Made by a program: the position numbers and the translations under genes. From contig OX940871.1 in assembly GCA_954871525.1 (NCBI GenBank), positions 806,001-870,000 of the forward strand: a stretch of 64,000 nt of DNA, written 5' to 3'. The notes beneath the pieces are model-generated. The model saw nothing but the letters and a program-made list of their open reading frames with translations. It had not been told where the DNA came from and did no database searches. Source of the DNA: Parietaria judaica (Eukaryota > Streptophyta > Magnoliopsida > Rosales > Urticaceae). This document shows, one piece after another, positions 24,847-37,012 of this stretch. Within the stretch, counting starts at the first letter, position 1. Every line of letters begins with the position of its first letter.

Positions 24847-27800
24847 CTAGTTTACGGACTCGTAGAAGAGAACTTGAGGCTGCAAATGCCCTTTCTCGCA
24901 CATTGCAAGAACATCGGCCCAGCTTCCAATGACCTAAAATAAAAGGCACGGAGGACAATAATGTAACTTCAAGACGGAATTCAATGATAAACGGGATTCA
25001 AAGTAATGATAAAAACTCACCTTGACGGTTTTATCGTCGTACATAATCCATTTTCCGTTATCACGGCTATAGGCAAAGCAATGGTAGTGTTGCCCATAGT
25101 AGCAAACCTGAGGGTTGAAAACTATATTCATTAAAAACTATTTACATGAAACTTTTTTTTTTTTTTTTTTTTTGCACAAATGGTATTTACAAAATTAAAA
25201 TGTGCCCTGTGCATCAGAATATTGCATATACAACTCTATTCGGCTCTTCTTTGTTTATTTATAAATTAGAATATCTAACTAAATAGGTATTAATACTATA
25301 ATATATTATTATAACATGATAACATGGTTCATATTGACTTGTTATGATAATTTACTATGATTTAATTCCTATAAGATATTCTAATTTGCTAAATTAACAG
25401 CCATCAAATATTTTCATTTTTTAATACATTTTTAAAATGACATTTTAACCCCTAACTTTGTTAGCTTAATAGCATAAAAAATGAGAAACCAAAAGCCAAA
25501 TACGTAACAATTTCAGATAGCAGTGGTTATATGTTAAGTTTTCTTATTCGGATGGTCATTTGTGCACATATCAAAAGACCGAAAAACTCATCATAAAATG
25601 ATTAAAAGTAAGGTCGATGCTGATAGACGTACCACTGAGACCAGGGCGTGCTTGGCCATCGGGTCTAGACCGCGATAAAGGGCGCTAATGTCGATCTCTG
25701 TATCGATAGCTTCTAATGTCGATGTTATATCGTAAACATTTTCACAAGCATTCTGCCAACCAACAACTGCAAAACGATGTAACAGCGTTTAAATTAGCTC
25801 TTTTTAATTGCAGCCACATGGATTCAATTAATGAATCGGCAGTAATGAACCATGAAGCTAGCCTGTCACCGAGCAGTTTGTCCCCTGAAATTTAGTTTTT
25901 GAAAGCAATGCCTCCAATACTCTCAAAAAGCAGCATAATACCCCGCTAATCTTTAAAAATGACAAAACAAAAAACAAACTTCCGCGCAGCATGTAACTTG
26001 TTTGAGGTTGAGGGTTTATCCGTCAATGGCTACTTTTTTAATAACCTGACTTCTAGTATATTGAAAACGTTAGGTGAACCAACTAACGTTTTTTGTAATT
26101 TTTTAATGCATAGGGGCGCAAACTGCTACTTTTTGGAAGTACAAGGAGCATCAAAGTTGAAGGGTAAAATTCACAAGCATGCAAAATTCAGGGGGCATTT
26201 CTGCCAATTATTCATCTATAATCAAAGATCCATGAACTAACCCGTGGTGAAAATATGAGGCGGAGATTGGAGAATGTGGTGGATGTAATTCGGTTTCCCA
26301 CACCCTCCAGCCTCGGGATCACACGCCAGCTGGTGATTCATCTCGACAAAATTCAAGAGCTCCTCGAAAGAGGTATCGGGACACATCACCTGATAAAAAT
26401 AAATAAAAATATGTTGAGGAAAATAAAAATTACTCATCACATGTATGTCAAGAACCGGTGAAATAAACTTTCTACAATTTATCAAATAAAACTTAAATCT
26501 AATGTTAAAGCTTAGTGTACCACCAGACTTTTGCACAACTTAAAATAAAAATTACTCATCACATGTATGTCAAGAACCGGTGAAATAAACTTTCTACAAT
26601 TTATCAAATAAAACTTAAATCTAATGTTAAAACTTAGTGTACCACCAGACTTTTGCACAACTTAACCCTTAAACATAACTAAATAATTCAAATAAATTCA
26701 ATAAAATCGCGGTTCGCGACAGTATAATTGAAAAGGGTCATATTATTTTATATAGAAACCTTCATGGTTCGGAGAGCACTGGCGTTTATGTTGTGAAAGA
26801 AGGACGTGTACTTGAGATGCCTTGACTCCAGTTTACAGTTGTAGCAATACATGCGTTCGTATATGTCCATTCCGAATATGGAATGTGCGATGCAAGACTT
26901 ATTTTCGCAGTCCCATGATCCCCTACATTTGTTTGACACGGATTTAGTGTCGGAAGCGCCAGAGGACGGAGCGAATGACTGGTGAAGACTTTTGAATATC
27001 ACTTCCAATACTTCAGAGGCGTCGTTCATCTGAGCCTGCAATTGCAAATGTTAAATTAAGAAATATATATAATCATGACCGTATAAAATGGTGCAAATCT
27101 TTTTTTTTTAATGATTTCTGAAATATTATCAATCGATAATGGAATTACAGCTTTACTTATAATCAGCTGCTAATAAGAGATGGAGAATAATAATTAACCT
27201 AAAGGAAAGTAACTAATCAATTTTATTTACCATAGCTAGTTCGATATAGTTGCTATTTACCCTATTATAACTTTATATATCTACCGTTATTAAACTTTAG
27301 ATTACTGTTACAGCAAATCGTGGACCTCGTCACGATTAGAACTTAGAACCAGTGGAACACTTTCCTAAAGGTCCACCCAAATATCATACAGGGAAAGTAA
27401 GCTATTTTACACTGTCTTAACGAAATTATTGCAGTTCTTCGGATACTGATTTAAAATTATGAATAATCATAATTGAATTCCATCTTACACAGATAATTGC
27501 TTGCTAATAAAAACAATGATAATAATGAACTGAAACGAACTCAAATGCAGAAGGAAACCAACATATTATAAATAATTGCCCTAATTAATTGAATATATAA
27601 TCAGTATTTCCACTATAGTCCCTGTATTCTACATTTCTACGGTTATAAGAAATTAGATTACCTCCTGAAAGTAATGACTTTGGGGATTGAGGCTGCCCAA
27701 AGCCGCTCGAAGACATTTCGGAGCTACGGCTTCTCTTCTCGTATCCGCCGATGATGCAACATTCAACGCACAAAATATGTCGTACAACGCACATACAACA

Positions 27801-30800
27801 CAAGGATTGCCCACATGCATATGTCCTAAAGTTGATCTCAGCATGACCTCATCTCGGAACCGTTTTATGTTCCATAACGACTGAGCTCACAAACAAAAGA
27901 AAATATTGTTCAGAAAGCCATTCGTTACACTTAATTTATATATATAAATAAGTATTTAGATAGTCTAATTAAATAAGGATATTGGGGGTATTTGACAATA
28001 AATAGGGACTAGAGTTTCTAATCCTATGTATAGGCGCCTAATCAAGCTTTCATATTTGAGCAGTGGAAAGTCCTATTGAGCACCCTTGGGAGAGTTTTAC
28101 TAGTCACTCTCGAATTAGAGACCGTGTTTTTCGATTCTCTTTGGCAGTGTATATCGCAGTTGTTCAAAAAAGTAAAATCATTTGGCATATGTATATGATA
28201 ATATTACCCACCTGTATAATAACGTTTAAAAAGCAATTATATTCACCAACTTCGTTGCTTAAGCCTGCACCAAACAAATCACCGTTACCCTTCTCACTGT
28301 TCACTTGTCCGTTATTCGTTACAGCTTCACTGTGATCTGCTCCTCCTGAAATCCTTGGCAGTGTCGTCGAACTTGAAACAAAAGGAATTTTTGTATGTGC
28401 ATGGAAGTCTGTGGAACGGTGCAAAGTCATGGTAAGGGCTTAAAAATACAAAGAAAAAAAGTTATCCAAACGCAATCATCGATATATAGCATCAACTTGG
28501 CAGATAAAGTTATAGTACCTAACAGCCACATCGAAAACATAACTGTTAAATTATTCATGTTTCTAAATATGAAGAAAAATAAAGTAGTCTTAGTTAGCCT
28601 GGTTGTTATAAGAAAATCATAATGATTCTGAATTCGGAAAAATAAAGTAAATACTATCTATGCCGGCCCGACTGCTTATATTTTGTGATCTCCAACTTCC
28701 CATATTAATTGTTACTCAAAATTTTACTACAAATACTGCGATGTCTTGATGTGTAAAGTGCAATTAGACATGCGTTCAATCACACAATGAATTCCTCATA
28801 ACAGGATTTTAAAGCATGTTAGAAAGCATACCGCGGCTTACTTGCAAAGCCTTTTTTATTTCAGCTTGGAACCATTTTTCGTCATCGTCCTCTGCTTGTA
28901 GCTGTCTCAACGACGTTGCTTCATTGTCGCCTAATACGGGATTAACTTATTCACATCAAGAAAGAACAAAACTTAACTTATTTCTTACAGAGAAATGCTG
29001 GAGAAATATTAAGAATTGTAAATGAATATGTTAAAAATATTTTGGTAAGTTTCGTTGTAATTTAGTTGTACTAGGTATATCGTAAGAGCCCATTAAAAAA
29101 AGGTATATTGTAAGAGTCGCGCTTGTTGAAACTCCCTTGAATTTTTACCCGTGAATTTTTTTTTATGCAATTTCTTTGCAATTTTGTTTTGGTGCACTTT
29201 GCCCGCTCAAATTTTACTACAGTGCAAAACACCCCATCTGCTCGTTAACGGCGATAAGTTAACTTTAATATCCTCAGTCCTCACTATAAGTTAATAATAT
29301 TTTTAGTAATGGTTTTAAGTTTACCCTTTGAGAAGTCACAAGGCAATGATTTTTCCTTTGACAAAAGAGGGGTGTTCTGCACTAGAAAAAGTCTTCAAGG
29401 GACAAAATGCACCAAACTGCATTGTCAAGGTGCACTTCTAAAATTTCAAGGGGCGAAGTGCACCAAGATAAAGTTTGTTGGATAAACCGCAACAATGAGT
29501 AAATTTGAGATGCTCTACAAATACGTTGTGTCCCTGAGATGCGGATCTAGATGGGACTAGCAATTCATGGTGAAATCCTGTTAATCCTGAAACTTCCATC
29601 CTCTCATTTTAGTGCTTGTAACAAAATTTTGAACCCGCCCTTGCGAGTTCAAGTTTTTTTTTTTTTTTTTTTGTTAGGAAAGTTCAATTTCTCTCTCTTG
29701 CTGTCTCGAGAAACAAAACAAAAACAGAAAACAGAACTAGTGACTAATTTTTTGCTCAACGCTTTATTCCTCGTGGGGGCAACTATATATGGCCAACTTC
29801 AGTCCCCTAAAAACCCTAGAGAAAGGCGCTATAAACAAAATTGCTACAAAAAAAAACTGCTCAAAATTGTTAGCAGAAAAATCAACCAGTTGAAGGAGGA
29901 TAATTTGACCAAATCCAACTTAAATAATTTTAAAAACAACTATTCAAACCTAAGAGGCAAAAACTAAAACTCCCTAAAAACAGAATTATAAAAATTGGCC
30001 CTAATTGGGCCGGACCGTCTCAAAAAAATGACTCACTAGCCAGTTAATTCATGATATTACTGGTGTCCCTACGAGCTGTGGGATTTTCACCTTCTTTTAT
30101 GCCAGTCTCAGGCTCCATACTCCCAATTTCAACGCTGCCCTTCGGTGACAAGAAGACCGGACTTTGGCGGTCATTCAGGTTTGGAGAATTCTTTTGCCTT
30201 CTGCCCTTTCTGCCTGATCGTCGATCAACATGCGAATGACCATCCTCTGCAACTCCACCATTAATAAGGCCTAATCCTGATCAATAAAATGAAATATTTC
30301 ATATCGCCTTCTAATTAAAAGCATTCTCGAATCCAATTCGATGAATCAAAACTAATATGTACCAACCTTCTTGAATTTTGGTCTGATGGTCACTACTTGT
30401 TTGAGCAGTAGAAACATCAGAAGATTTCACTCCTGGTGTAGAATGATAATCTGTTCGATTTGGATTGTTTGACGAGTCCTCCTGCAACGCATAAAATCGT
30501 AACATTCTTTTCAGATGATCATCTCCAACAATACACAAAAAATAATCCAATTTTTAACCAAGAAACTAGAAACAAAACTCGAAACCTAATGATGCTTACC
30601 TGTATAGAAGGTTTGAAATCCTTGTCTAGACTTAAAATCCTTGTCTCGAGACTAGCTTTCTTATTATTTTCTGAGACCTGTTTAAGTTTAGCCTCCTCCT
30701 CCATTCGTATTTGATAATTCAAAGTTTCCTGGAGCATCCTCTCCTCTGCTTCAAATTCACTTTTTTGTCTACGCTCCGCCTCATGTCGTTCTAATTCTTC

Positions 30801-33800
30801 ACCATTAGCAGATACACCAATCTCTGAATCTGGATCATCACCATCTGATGCAACGGGAACGTAACTGCAAAAAGAGATAAATGTATAATAAAAACGAATC
30901 AAACTCCACCATGACGTGAATTTTAGCAACTACCGAAATTAATAATATTTGAATCCATGGTTGAAGCAGTAACATACATCGACTCATCATCCTCGTCAGG
31001 AAACGACTGTACTGAAGAAACACCAGTAACCTACAAAGTAATTGCTCGCTTAAAAATATATCAACAGCATCACAGACAAAAAAACGGCACTGAAAAAAAA
31101 AATCAAAACCTTTAAATCTTTAGCTCTTTTATTGTCTTTCTGCTTCTTTTTGTCCTTTGTTTTCTCCTGAGATTGTCTCGCATTGTCTCCTCCTTTGGCT
31201 GCTTTAACAGAGTCACGTTCAAGCTCTGCTAAAAGGGCTTCTCTCACTGCATCAGACTTTTCTGTGGCATATTTTTCAGCCAAATCCTCTAGATGTGCCT
31301 GTAAGAGAATAGCAAAAGCAAACGCGGGTCAAGGAAGAAATGGCGAAGAACATGGTCAGATTCATTAGTCCATTCAGAGTACGAACCCTAAGATACGACT
31401 TCACAAGAGGCAACAATATTGAGCGAAAATCATGGGCTGAAATAGGCTCAAGCTTAAGTTCCGACTGCTGCATTAACGTGAGACTACGCAATAGCTTGGC
31501 ATCAACTTTGCTGAGCTGCGAAAATTAGAAATAAGGAATTCCGATCAAGCGTCAATCGATGATAAAATATGTATTCTCAACTAGAAATCATAAATAATAA
31601 AAACCGACCTCTACGCGTACGTTTTCTTTCTGTGCTCGTAGCACAGCTTCTATGCAGTTGTCCACTTGCTGCAAGTAGTCCTTAGCTCTCCAATCCTCAT
31701 CTTCACCAGATTCTAGATCACAAAACTGGGAATTCATACCACCATACGTTTCCTGAAGACCGTATTGGTTGACACTAGTGTTTTCCACTTCCTTCAAAAC
31801 ACGTGTTATCGCATCGGATTCAACACGGCTGTTCGGGAACATCTCATCATTTTCTCTCTCAAGAAGCTCGTCTCTTCGCTTCTTCAGAACAGAATCTAAG
31901 CTTTGGTGGAGAAAATCCTCAGAATTTTCCCTTTGTCTACGTTCTTCAGCACACAGATCGCCTATTGCTTGCCACGCTTCATCGTAGCTCAAATGCTCGC
32001 ATTTTTGCTCACAAAGATTCTGTAAATTGTAAAACTCCTTCTCAATACTCTCAAGAATTTCCACTCCTTGACGTTTTTTCTCTTCTTTAATGCGCTCCCA
32101 TGAAGCCAATTCTTCGCCGCTTGTTGGGCCTCCAAATATCCAGGACAAAAGCCCACAGGAATCCACATTGAGAGAATTGGATTCAGCAGATAGCAAATCT
32201 TCATCAAGAAGCAGGACTGATGAGTCGGAACTGAGTACAATATTCTGCGTACTCTCGGTTATTCGGTTCACAGTATTTGCATCCTCAATCGCGTTACTGT
32301 TTTTATCAGGATGTCTACCTAAACCACACGCAGCCAAAAGATCCTGCAAGAATTTAAGAATATTCCTTAGCCGGGCATCTCCCAAAAAGCAAATGCACGT
32401 TGGTGTTTGATCTATGCCATGGTTGAGAAGAAGGGAGCCTGAAGGAATACTCCGTATCTCGTTGATCGTATATTGTATCACCCTTGTAAGATGGCTTCCT
32501 GCAAGACACTTATGCTTGATAAGCACCTCCAACACAGAGTGAATTTTTTCTAGAAGCTTCGCACGCTCGGAGTCGTCGCTGACAGGCCAGCTCTCAATCA
32601 GAGAGTGTGGAACTGACCCTTTCTCGGAATTATAATCGGTACAATTTCCCTTCTCAGTTGAAGAGCCCCACCTTCCTTTGATGTTGTCATTGAAATCTCC
32701 AATATGATCAGCCAAACAGAAATCCTCCACAGACTCGGTTTCTTTACATTTCGACGGATTCAGAAGCATCTTTACAGAAGCCGACATGTCAAACGGTTTC
32801 CAAGAACCGTTAAGAAGCATCTCGGCCCACCCGTCATCAACAATCTGAGGCACTACAGCCTGCAATTTGGGCAAGAGCGTCTCCATGTGCTCGCTCACGA
32901 TGTGACGCATATGAGCCACTGAATCTGCAGACCTTTCATCACACTTGCAGCACTCCCAGAATTTCCATGTTCTCTTAGTCTCGGCCAACAACAACGCTTC
33001 CGATAAAACCTCGTTAGCCGAACTGTCCTTGGACGAACCGAAAAGTTCCCTCATGTCAGAAACGTTGATCCGAAGCAACTCCTTCTTCGCTTCAACGCTT
33101 GTGGAATCCCAAAATGACCGGACAAAGTCTCTCCTTTCGGATGAAGACCCTTTCTTCCTAGCATTGATCGACGACTTTCGTCTCTCGCTGACTCTGGGAG
33201 TGGAAAATGCAGACGAATCTGATCCAATTTTCAGTTGTTGAGCATTGCCGTTCTTCTGCATTATCCTAGCGGCGGCGACACGAACTTCAATATCCTTTCT
33301 TCGCTCCTCAGGCGTTTTGACGGCCTTCTTAATCTCGTTAGGTTTCCTGGCCTGGACCAGCCTGGTCATCTCCATTGGATCATCAAGTCTTCGTATCGGA
33401 ATCAGCCTGAAAGTCTCATCTCCGTTCCCCAAATTCTTCATCCACGAAGAAATCGAACCGATGTTTGATTTTTGAATCAAGCTTCTCAAGTCACTCTGTA
33501 CCTGCGCGATTCGTGCCTCCGCGGTCGGAGCTTTCTGCTGGCCTTCCTCGGGAATAACATCTTTAGCAGGATCAATCGGGTTCTGAATCGCCAGCCCTCG
33601 CTCGCACTCTTTCACAGCTTCCTCGAACTCCTTCGCATCGATCGCCACATCGTGCAGCAAGCTCGCGTAGAAATGAGAGAACTCGATCGAGTCCGGCACC
33701 AGCTCAGTGGCCCTCCGAGCCGCCTCCAAGCCGCTCCTCAAATGCCGAGTCTTCTTGCTCGCATCGTCGATCACCGCCCCCGTCCTCGAGATCACCGTGC

Positions 33801-34116
33801 CCTGGGCTCGCAGGAGGAGCGCGTAGTGCGGCGAGCCCTCGTTCTTCAGGCACATATCCTTGATCACCCTCAGAGCCTTGGAGTGGCTCCCTCGCCGCAG
33901 AGCCATTAGGGCTTTCTCGCAATCTGCCCTCAGCGTCGCGAACGAGGCATCGTCGACTCCGCCGTAGTCCGGCTGATTCGCCGCCGCCGCCGCCGCCTCC
34001 GGAGACTCGCCCTTCGCCGGATTACCGTCGATAGGGTTGAGGCGAGGCTCCGCGTCCGACTTCGGAGCGCCGCCATTGGCCCCGGCGGGGTTTCGCTTCT
34101 TGCGTCCCATCACCAA
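24847..34116 (-). CDS. Ubiquitin carboxyl-terminal hydrolase-related protein (DUF627-DUF629-peptidase C19), 15 exons
   Basis: Exons (-): 34116-31609, 31515-31387, 31298-31110, 31030-30978, 30864-30600, 30481-30367, 30276-30091, 28930-28832, 28438-28212, 27880-27662, 27035-26760, 26389-26242, 25766-25633, 25107-25021, 24933-24847. They sum to 4722 nt, about 1573 aa. The DUF627 region (about 55-190) starts near YGGVDDASFATL; DUF629 follows, with a C2H2-like CCKC...HMRHIVSEH near 390. Residues about 880-1130 are charged and probably coiled (EAERRQKSEFEAEERM). The C-terminal C19 domain has a Cys box NEVGEYNCFLNVIIQ (Cys near 1250), zinc-ribbon-like Cys pairs in exons 11-12 (YCYNCKL, ACDPEAGGCGK) and a His box GQHYHCFAYS (about 1521-1530). 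It should bind or cleave ubiquitin. Plant members are called 'related' because activity is unproven. The exon 8 donor and exon 9 acceptor are my least certain borders. Confidence 0.88.
26420..26663. repeat. 122-bp tandem duplication in an intron
   Basis: The unit starting AAAATAAAAATTACTCATC at 26420 is repeated from 26542, ending at about 26663. I see a single mismatch (AAGCTTAG versus AAACTTAG). It lies inside intron 11 of the UCH-related gene (26390-26759) and leaves both splice sites untouched. Confidence 0.93.
29189..29466. mobile_element. Small palindromic insertion in intron 7
   Basis: TTGGTGCACTTTGCCCGC at 29189 returns inverted as GGGGCGAAGTGCACCAA ending at 29466, and CAGTGCAAAACACCCC returns as GGGGTGTTCTGCACTA (29369-29384). 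The arms are imperfect and no target duplication was identified. It is probably a decayed MITE or foldback element within the 1.1-kb intron 7 (28931-30090) of the UCH-related gene. Confidence 0.5.
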
Positions 34117-34415
34117 AACCTAGTGCCAATCCGAATTCGCGCGCATAATACCTATACATATACACATACATATATAAATATACAGGAATCGCACACGGAG
34201 AGAAAGACGGAGATTGCGAGCTCTTACCGAGGATTGCTCAGAGAGAGAAATCGATGGAAATGCGGGAGAGAATTGGCGATTCCATGAGTCTTGGATCGAT
34301 CGGCGATGAATCTGAGAGAGAGATTCTGGGTTTAAGAGAGAGAGATTATCAGAAGAAATCGTCGAGTTTTGAGGAAGAAGACGATGCACATTTCCAGTCT
34401 GATTAAGCTCTTTTA
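34117..34415 (-). promoter_or_regulatory. 5' leader and proximal promoter remnant of the UCH-related gene
   Basis: Reading on the minus strand, this 300-base stretch between the start codon and the Harbinger insertion holds CTCTCTCTC-rich leader sequence typical of plant 5' UTRs. No TATA box stands out. All native DNA further upstream is separated by the 2.6-kb transposon at 34416-37009, so part of the promoter may now come from transposon sequence. Confidence 0.4.
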
Positions 34416-37009
34416 GGGTGTGTTTGTTTGCACTTAATGGGCCTCTTAATCTTAATGGGTCAGATCTATGATAATTAAGAGTGTTTGTTTTTTTTAATTT
34501 TCACATCTGAATACATCTGGCTGGCCTCTTAATCGGTCAGATCTCTATTCATATCTGAATGACTTATTTCTTTCCTTTTCTATTTTCTCACGTTCTTTAC
34601 TTTGTCACTTCTCCCTCCCCAATCTCTCTCTCTGCTCCGGCAATCTTCTCCGGCGAACTTCTCCGGCGAACTTCTCCGTCGCCGACGAAAGGTATGTATC
34701 TCGCTTCCTCTCTCTATTCCATGCGAGTTGTGTTGCTCTTTTTTTTTTCTCCCTTCGCTTTTCTTCATCGCCAGTGATTTTCCATTATGCTAAATCATCG
34801 TTGAAAGACTATGTTGTGCCCTAGAAATGAGAGCAGTAGTTCGAGTGTTTTGGGTGAAGACTGAAGGCTGAGTTTCTCGTTAGTGCCCTAGAATTTAGGA
34901 TTTTTGGACTTTGCAAGCATGTGTTGCTCAGGTTGAATTCAATTGATTTTTTGTATGAATAACATGTTTTATTTTGTCCAGTGAGATGATGGGTGATCAA
35001 TTTGATTCATTTTTCTCTATTTTTGGTTGAGATAATCGAAGATCAGGTTGGGTTTTTGGGTTTGATGGCTAGCTTTTTTCCTAATATTTTTCTTTAATGA
35101 TAATTTATAATATGTCTTGCTCTGTATGAATATGAAATTATTTGTATATTCATTTGTACTGTCAGTTTGTGTGTTTGTAATATGAAATTATTTGTATGTT
35201 CATTTGTACTGTCATGATGTGTGTTTGCTTACATTTGTAATATGAAATTATATACTGAAAGTTCCTCTTTTCAACAGATTAACATGGATTTTAAAAAAAA
35301 GCTTATGTGGTTGATAATAATTTATTGGTACAGACGTCGTTCTCAAATTATGTACCTAGAATTCGAGATAACACGTCATCTCTAACCGGTGCACGATATA
35401 CATTAGAGTTGTTACGTGGCTCAAATCAACAATGTATAGAGTTGATGCGGATGTCTCGTGATGCATTTGTTTTATTGTGCAATCATTTTCGACAAAGGGA
35501 ATGGCTCAAAGATAGCAAGCATATATCGCTCGAAGAAAAGATGGCAATGTTTTTGACAATTATAGCACATAATGAGCGTTTTGTGGTTATCAAGAGAAGA
35601 TTTCAACATTCTTCGCAGACGGTTCATAAGTATTTTCATGAAGTTCTTGAAACAATGATGGAATTTGCAAAAGAGATGATAGTACCAACAACACCATCCG
35701 GTAATAATGAAGCCGATGTTCCAAATGCTCATAAAAATTTACGAAGAATTTTTAAGGTACAACTCATTTAAATTTTAATGATAAAAATTATAATTTCTCT
35801 TGAACTTTTAACTCATAAAATTCATTGCAGGGGGCATTAGGTGCAATGGATGGTACATTAGTACATGCTGTTATACCATCTAATAGTCAAACTGCTTACA
35901 GAGGAAGAGGAAAGGCAAAATGCTATCAAAACATTTTGGCGATATGTGACTTCAACATGGTTTTTACTTACGTTTATGCTGGGTGGGAAGGAGTAGCACA
36001 TGATTCACGAGTTCTTCGAGAGATATTGGCCAATCCCAATAACTGTTTTCCAATTCCTCCTCCAAGTAAGTGATTACAATTTACAATGTTGATTTGGTAG
36101 TTATATTATTATTTTATTTAGTCCTTTTATTTATTTGCAGATAAATACTATCTCGGTGATGCAGCATATCCGAGTACTCGAGGATTTTTAACTCCGTATC
36201 GTAATACTCGGTATTGGTTAGGAGATTATCGTCGTAGGAGAGCCGTGACTCCAGAGGAAAAGTTTAATCATGCTCATGCTCAACTTAGAAATGTTATCGA
36301 ACGCTCATTTGGAGTTTTAAAAAATAGATTTCCGATACTAGACAAGATGGCTCCTTATAGTTTTGATGTCCAAAGAGATATTGCTATAGCTTGTTTTGCC
36401 GTTAATAATTTTATCAGGAAAAAACGCATCAATGATGATTTATTCAATCACTATGATCAAGCACAAGTAATATTTGACCGAGAAGGGCCACAAGAACAAG
36501 GAGAAGAAGAAATAAATGGATTTGGTTGGGGAGCCGAAGATGTACAAGTCATGGAGAATATGCGGAATGACATTGCACTCCAACTAATGCAAAGGAGATG
36601 AAGCCGTTAACACTTTATAAATTATCTTGAATAGTTTGATATATTTTATGTTTTCTTTTATGTCCACAAAACAATGTAAACATACTCTTTAATTTAGAAT
36701 TTGTAATAGCAATTTCTGTTATGTTTAATCATGTTATCATATATATTTTGAGTAATTCAAAAATTAATACTATATTAAATATTTATTTTATGATTGTTAT
36801 AATCCAAATTTATAATAAAAATAATTAATTTTTACTTATAATATGGAATGAAACGTAATTAAAAAACAAAATTACATTCAGATCTGCATTCAGATCTTAA
36901 AAAACAAACAGACTTAATTTTTTACCATTCAGATCCAGATGTAAGATCTTAATATTCAGATGTGCATTCAGATTCATACGTCTGAATCTTAATGCAAACA
37001 AACACACCC
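34416..37009 (+). mobile_element. PIF/Harbinger DNA transposon, 2594 bp
   Basis: Terminal inverted repeats GGGTGTGTTTGTTTGCA and TGCAAACAAACACACCC match perfectly over 17 bases. The flanks carry the TTA target duplication (34413-34415 and 37010-37012) expected for PIF/Harbinger. Inner ends contain many CAGATCT and CTTAATG words repeated in both orientations. Inside is one transposase gene on the plus strand with an apparent 5' UTR intron (donor 34692, acceptor about 35278). I saw no second Myb/SANT gene, which full autonomous elements usually carry, so mobility may depend on a partner elsewhere. Clean ends and near-intact coding suggest a relatively young insertion. It lies 300 bp from, and is divergent to, the UCH-related gene. 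Confidence 0.93.
35285..36601 (+). CDS. HARBI1-like Harbinger transposase (DDE nuclease), possibly frameshifted near its start
   Basis: Three coding exons fit: about 35285-35757, 35831-36065 and 36141-36601, with introns ending TTGCAG. The DDE nuclease signature is present: GAMDGTLVHA (first Asp), GWEGVAHDSRVLRE (second Asp) and LRNVIERSFGVLKNRFPIL (Glu), with LGDAAYPS between. The N-terminal part contains TGARYTLELLRGSNQQCIEL and VVIKRRFQHSSQTVHKYF, the DNA-binding helices of this group. The natural ATG at 35285 starts a hydrophobic and basic leader (MDFKKKLMWLIIIYWYRRR), but this runs in a different frame from the body that begins at YVPRIRDNT (about 35349). A one-base indel between them would disable the usual start. 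An internal Met could still initiate. The C-terminus is acidic and ends ALQLMQRR. Confidence 0.8.
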
Positions 37010-37012
37010 TTA

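Noticed and set aside
29551..29967. A 138-codon plus-strand frame in intron 7 of the UCH-related gene
   Set aside because: It is Lys/Asn-rich low-complexity sequence running through a poly-T tract, with no domain and no start context.
30048..30090. Ending the UCH-related protein at the TAA just past exon 7
   Set aside because: A GTGAAA donor at 30090 joins in phase to exon 8 and the conserved C-terminal C19 domain downstream.
31769..33909. Plus-strand frames across exon 1 of the UCH-related gene
   Set aside because: They are antisense to a well-supported 836-codon exon and have no recognisable family.
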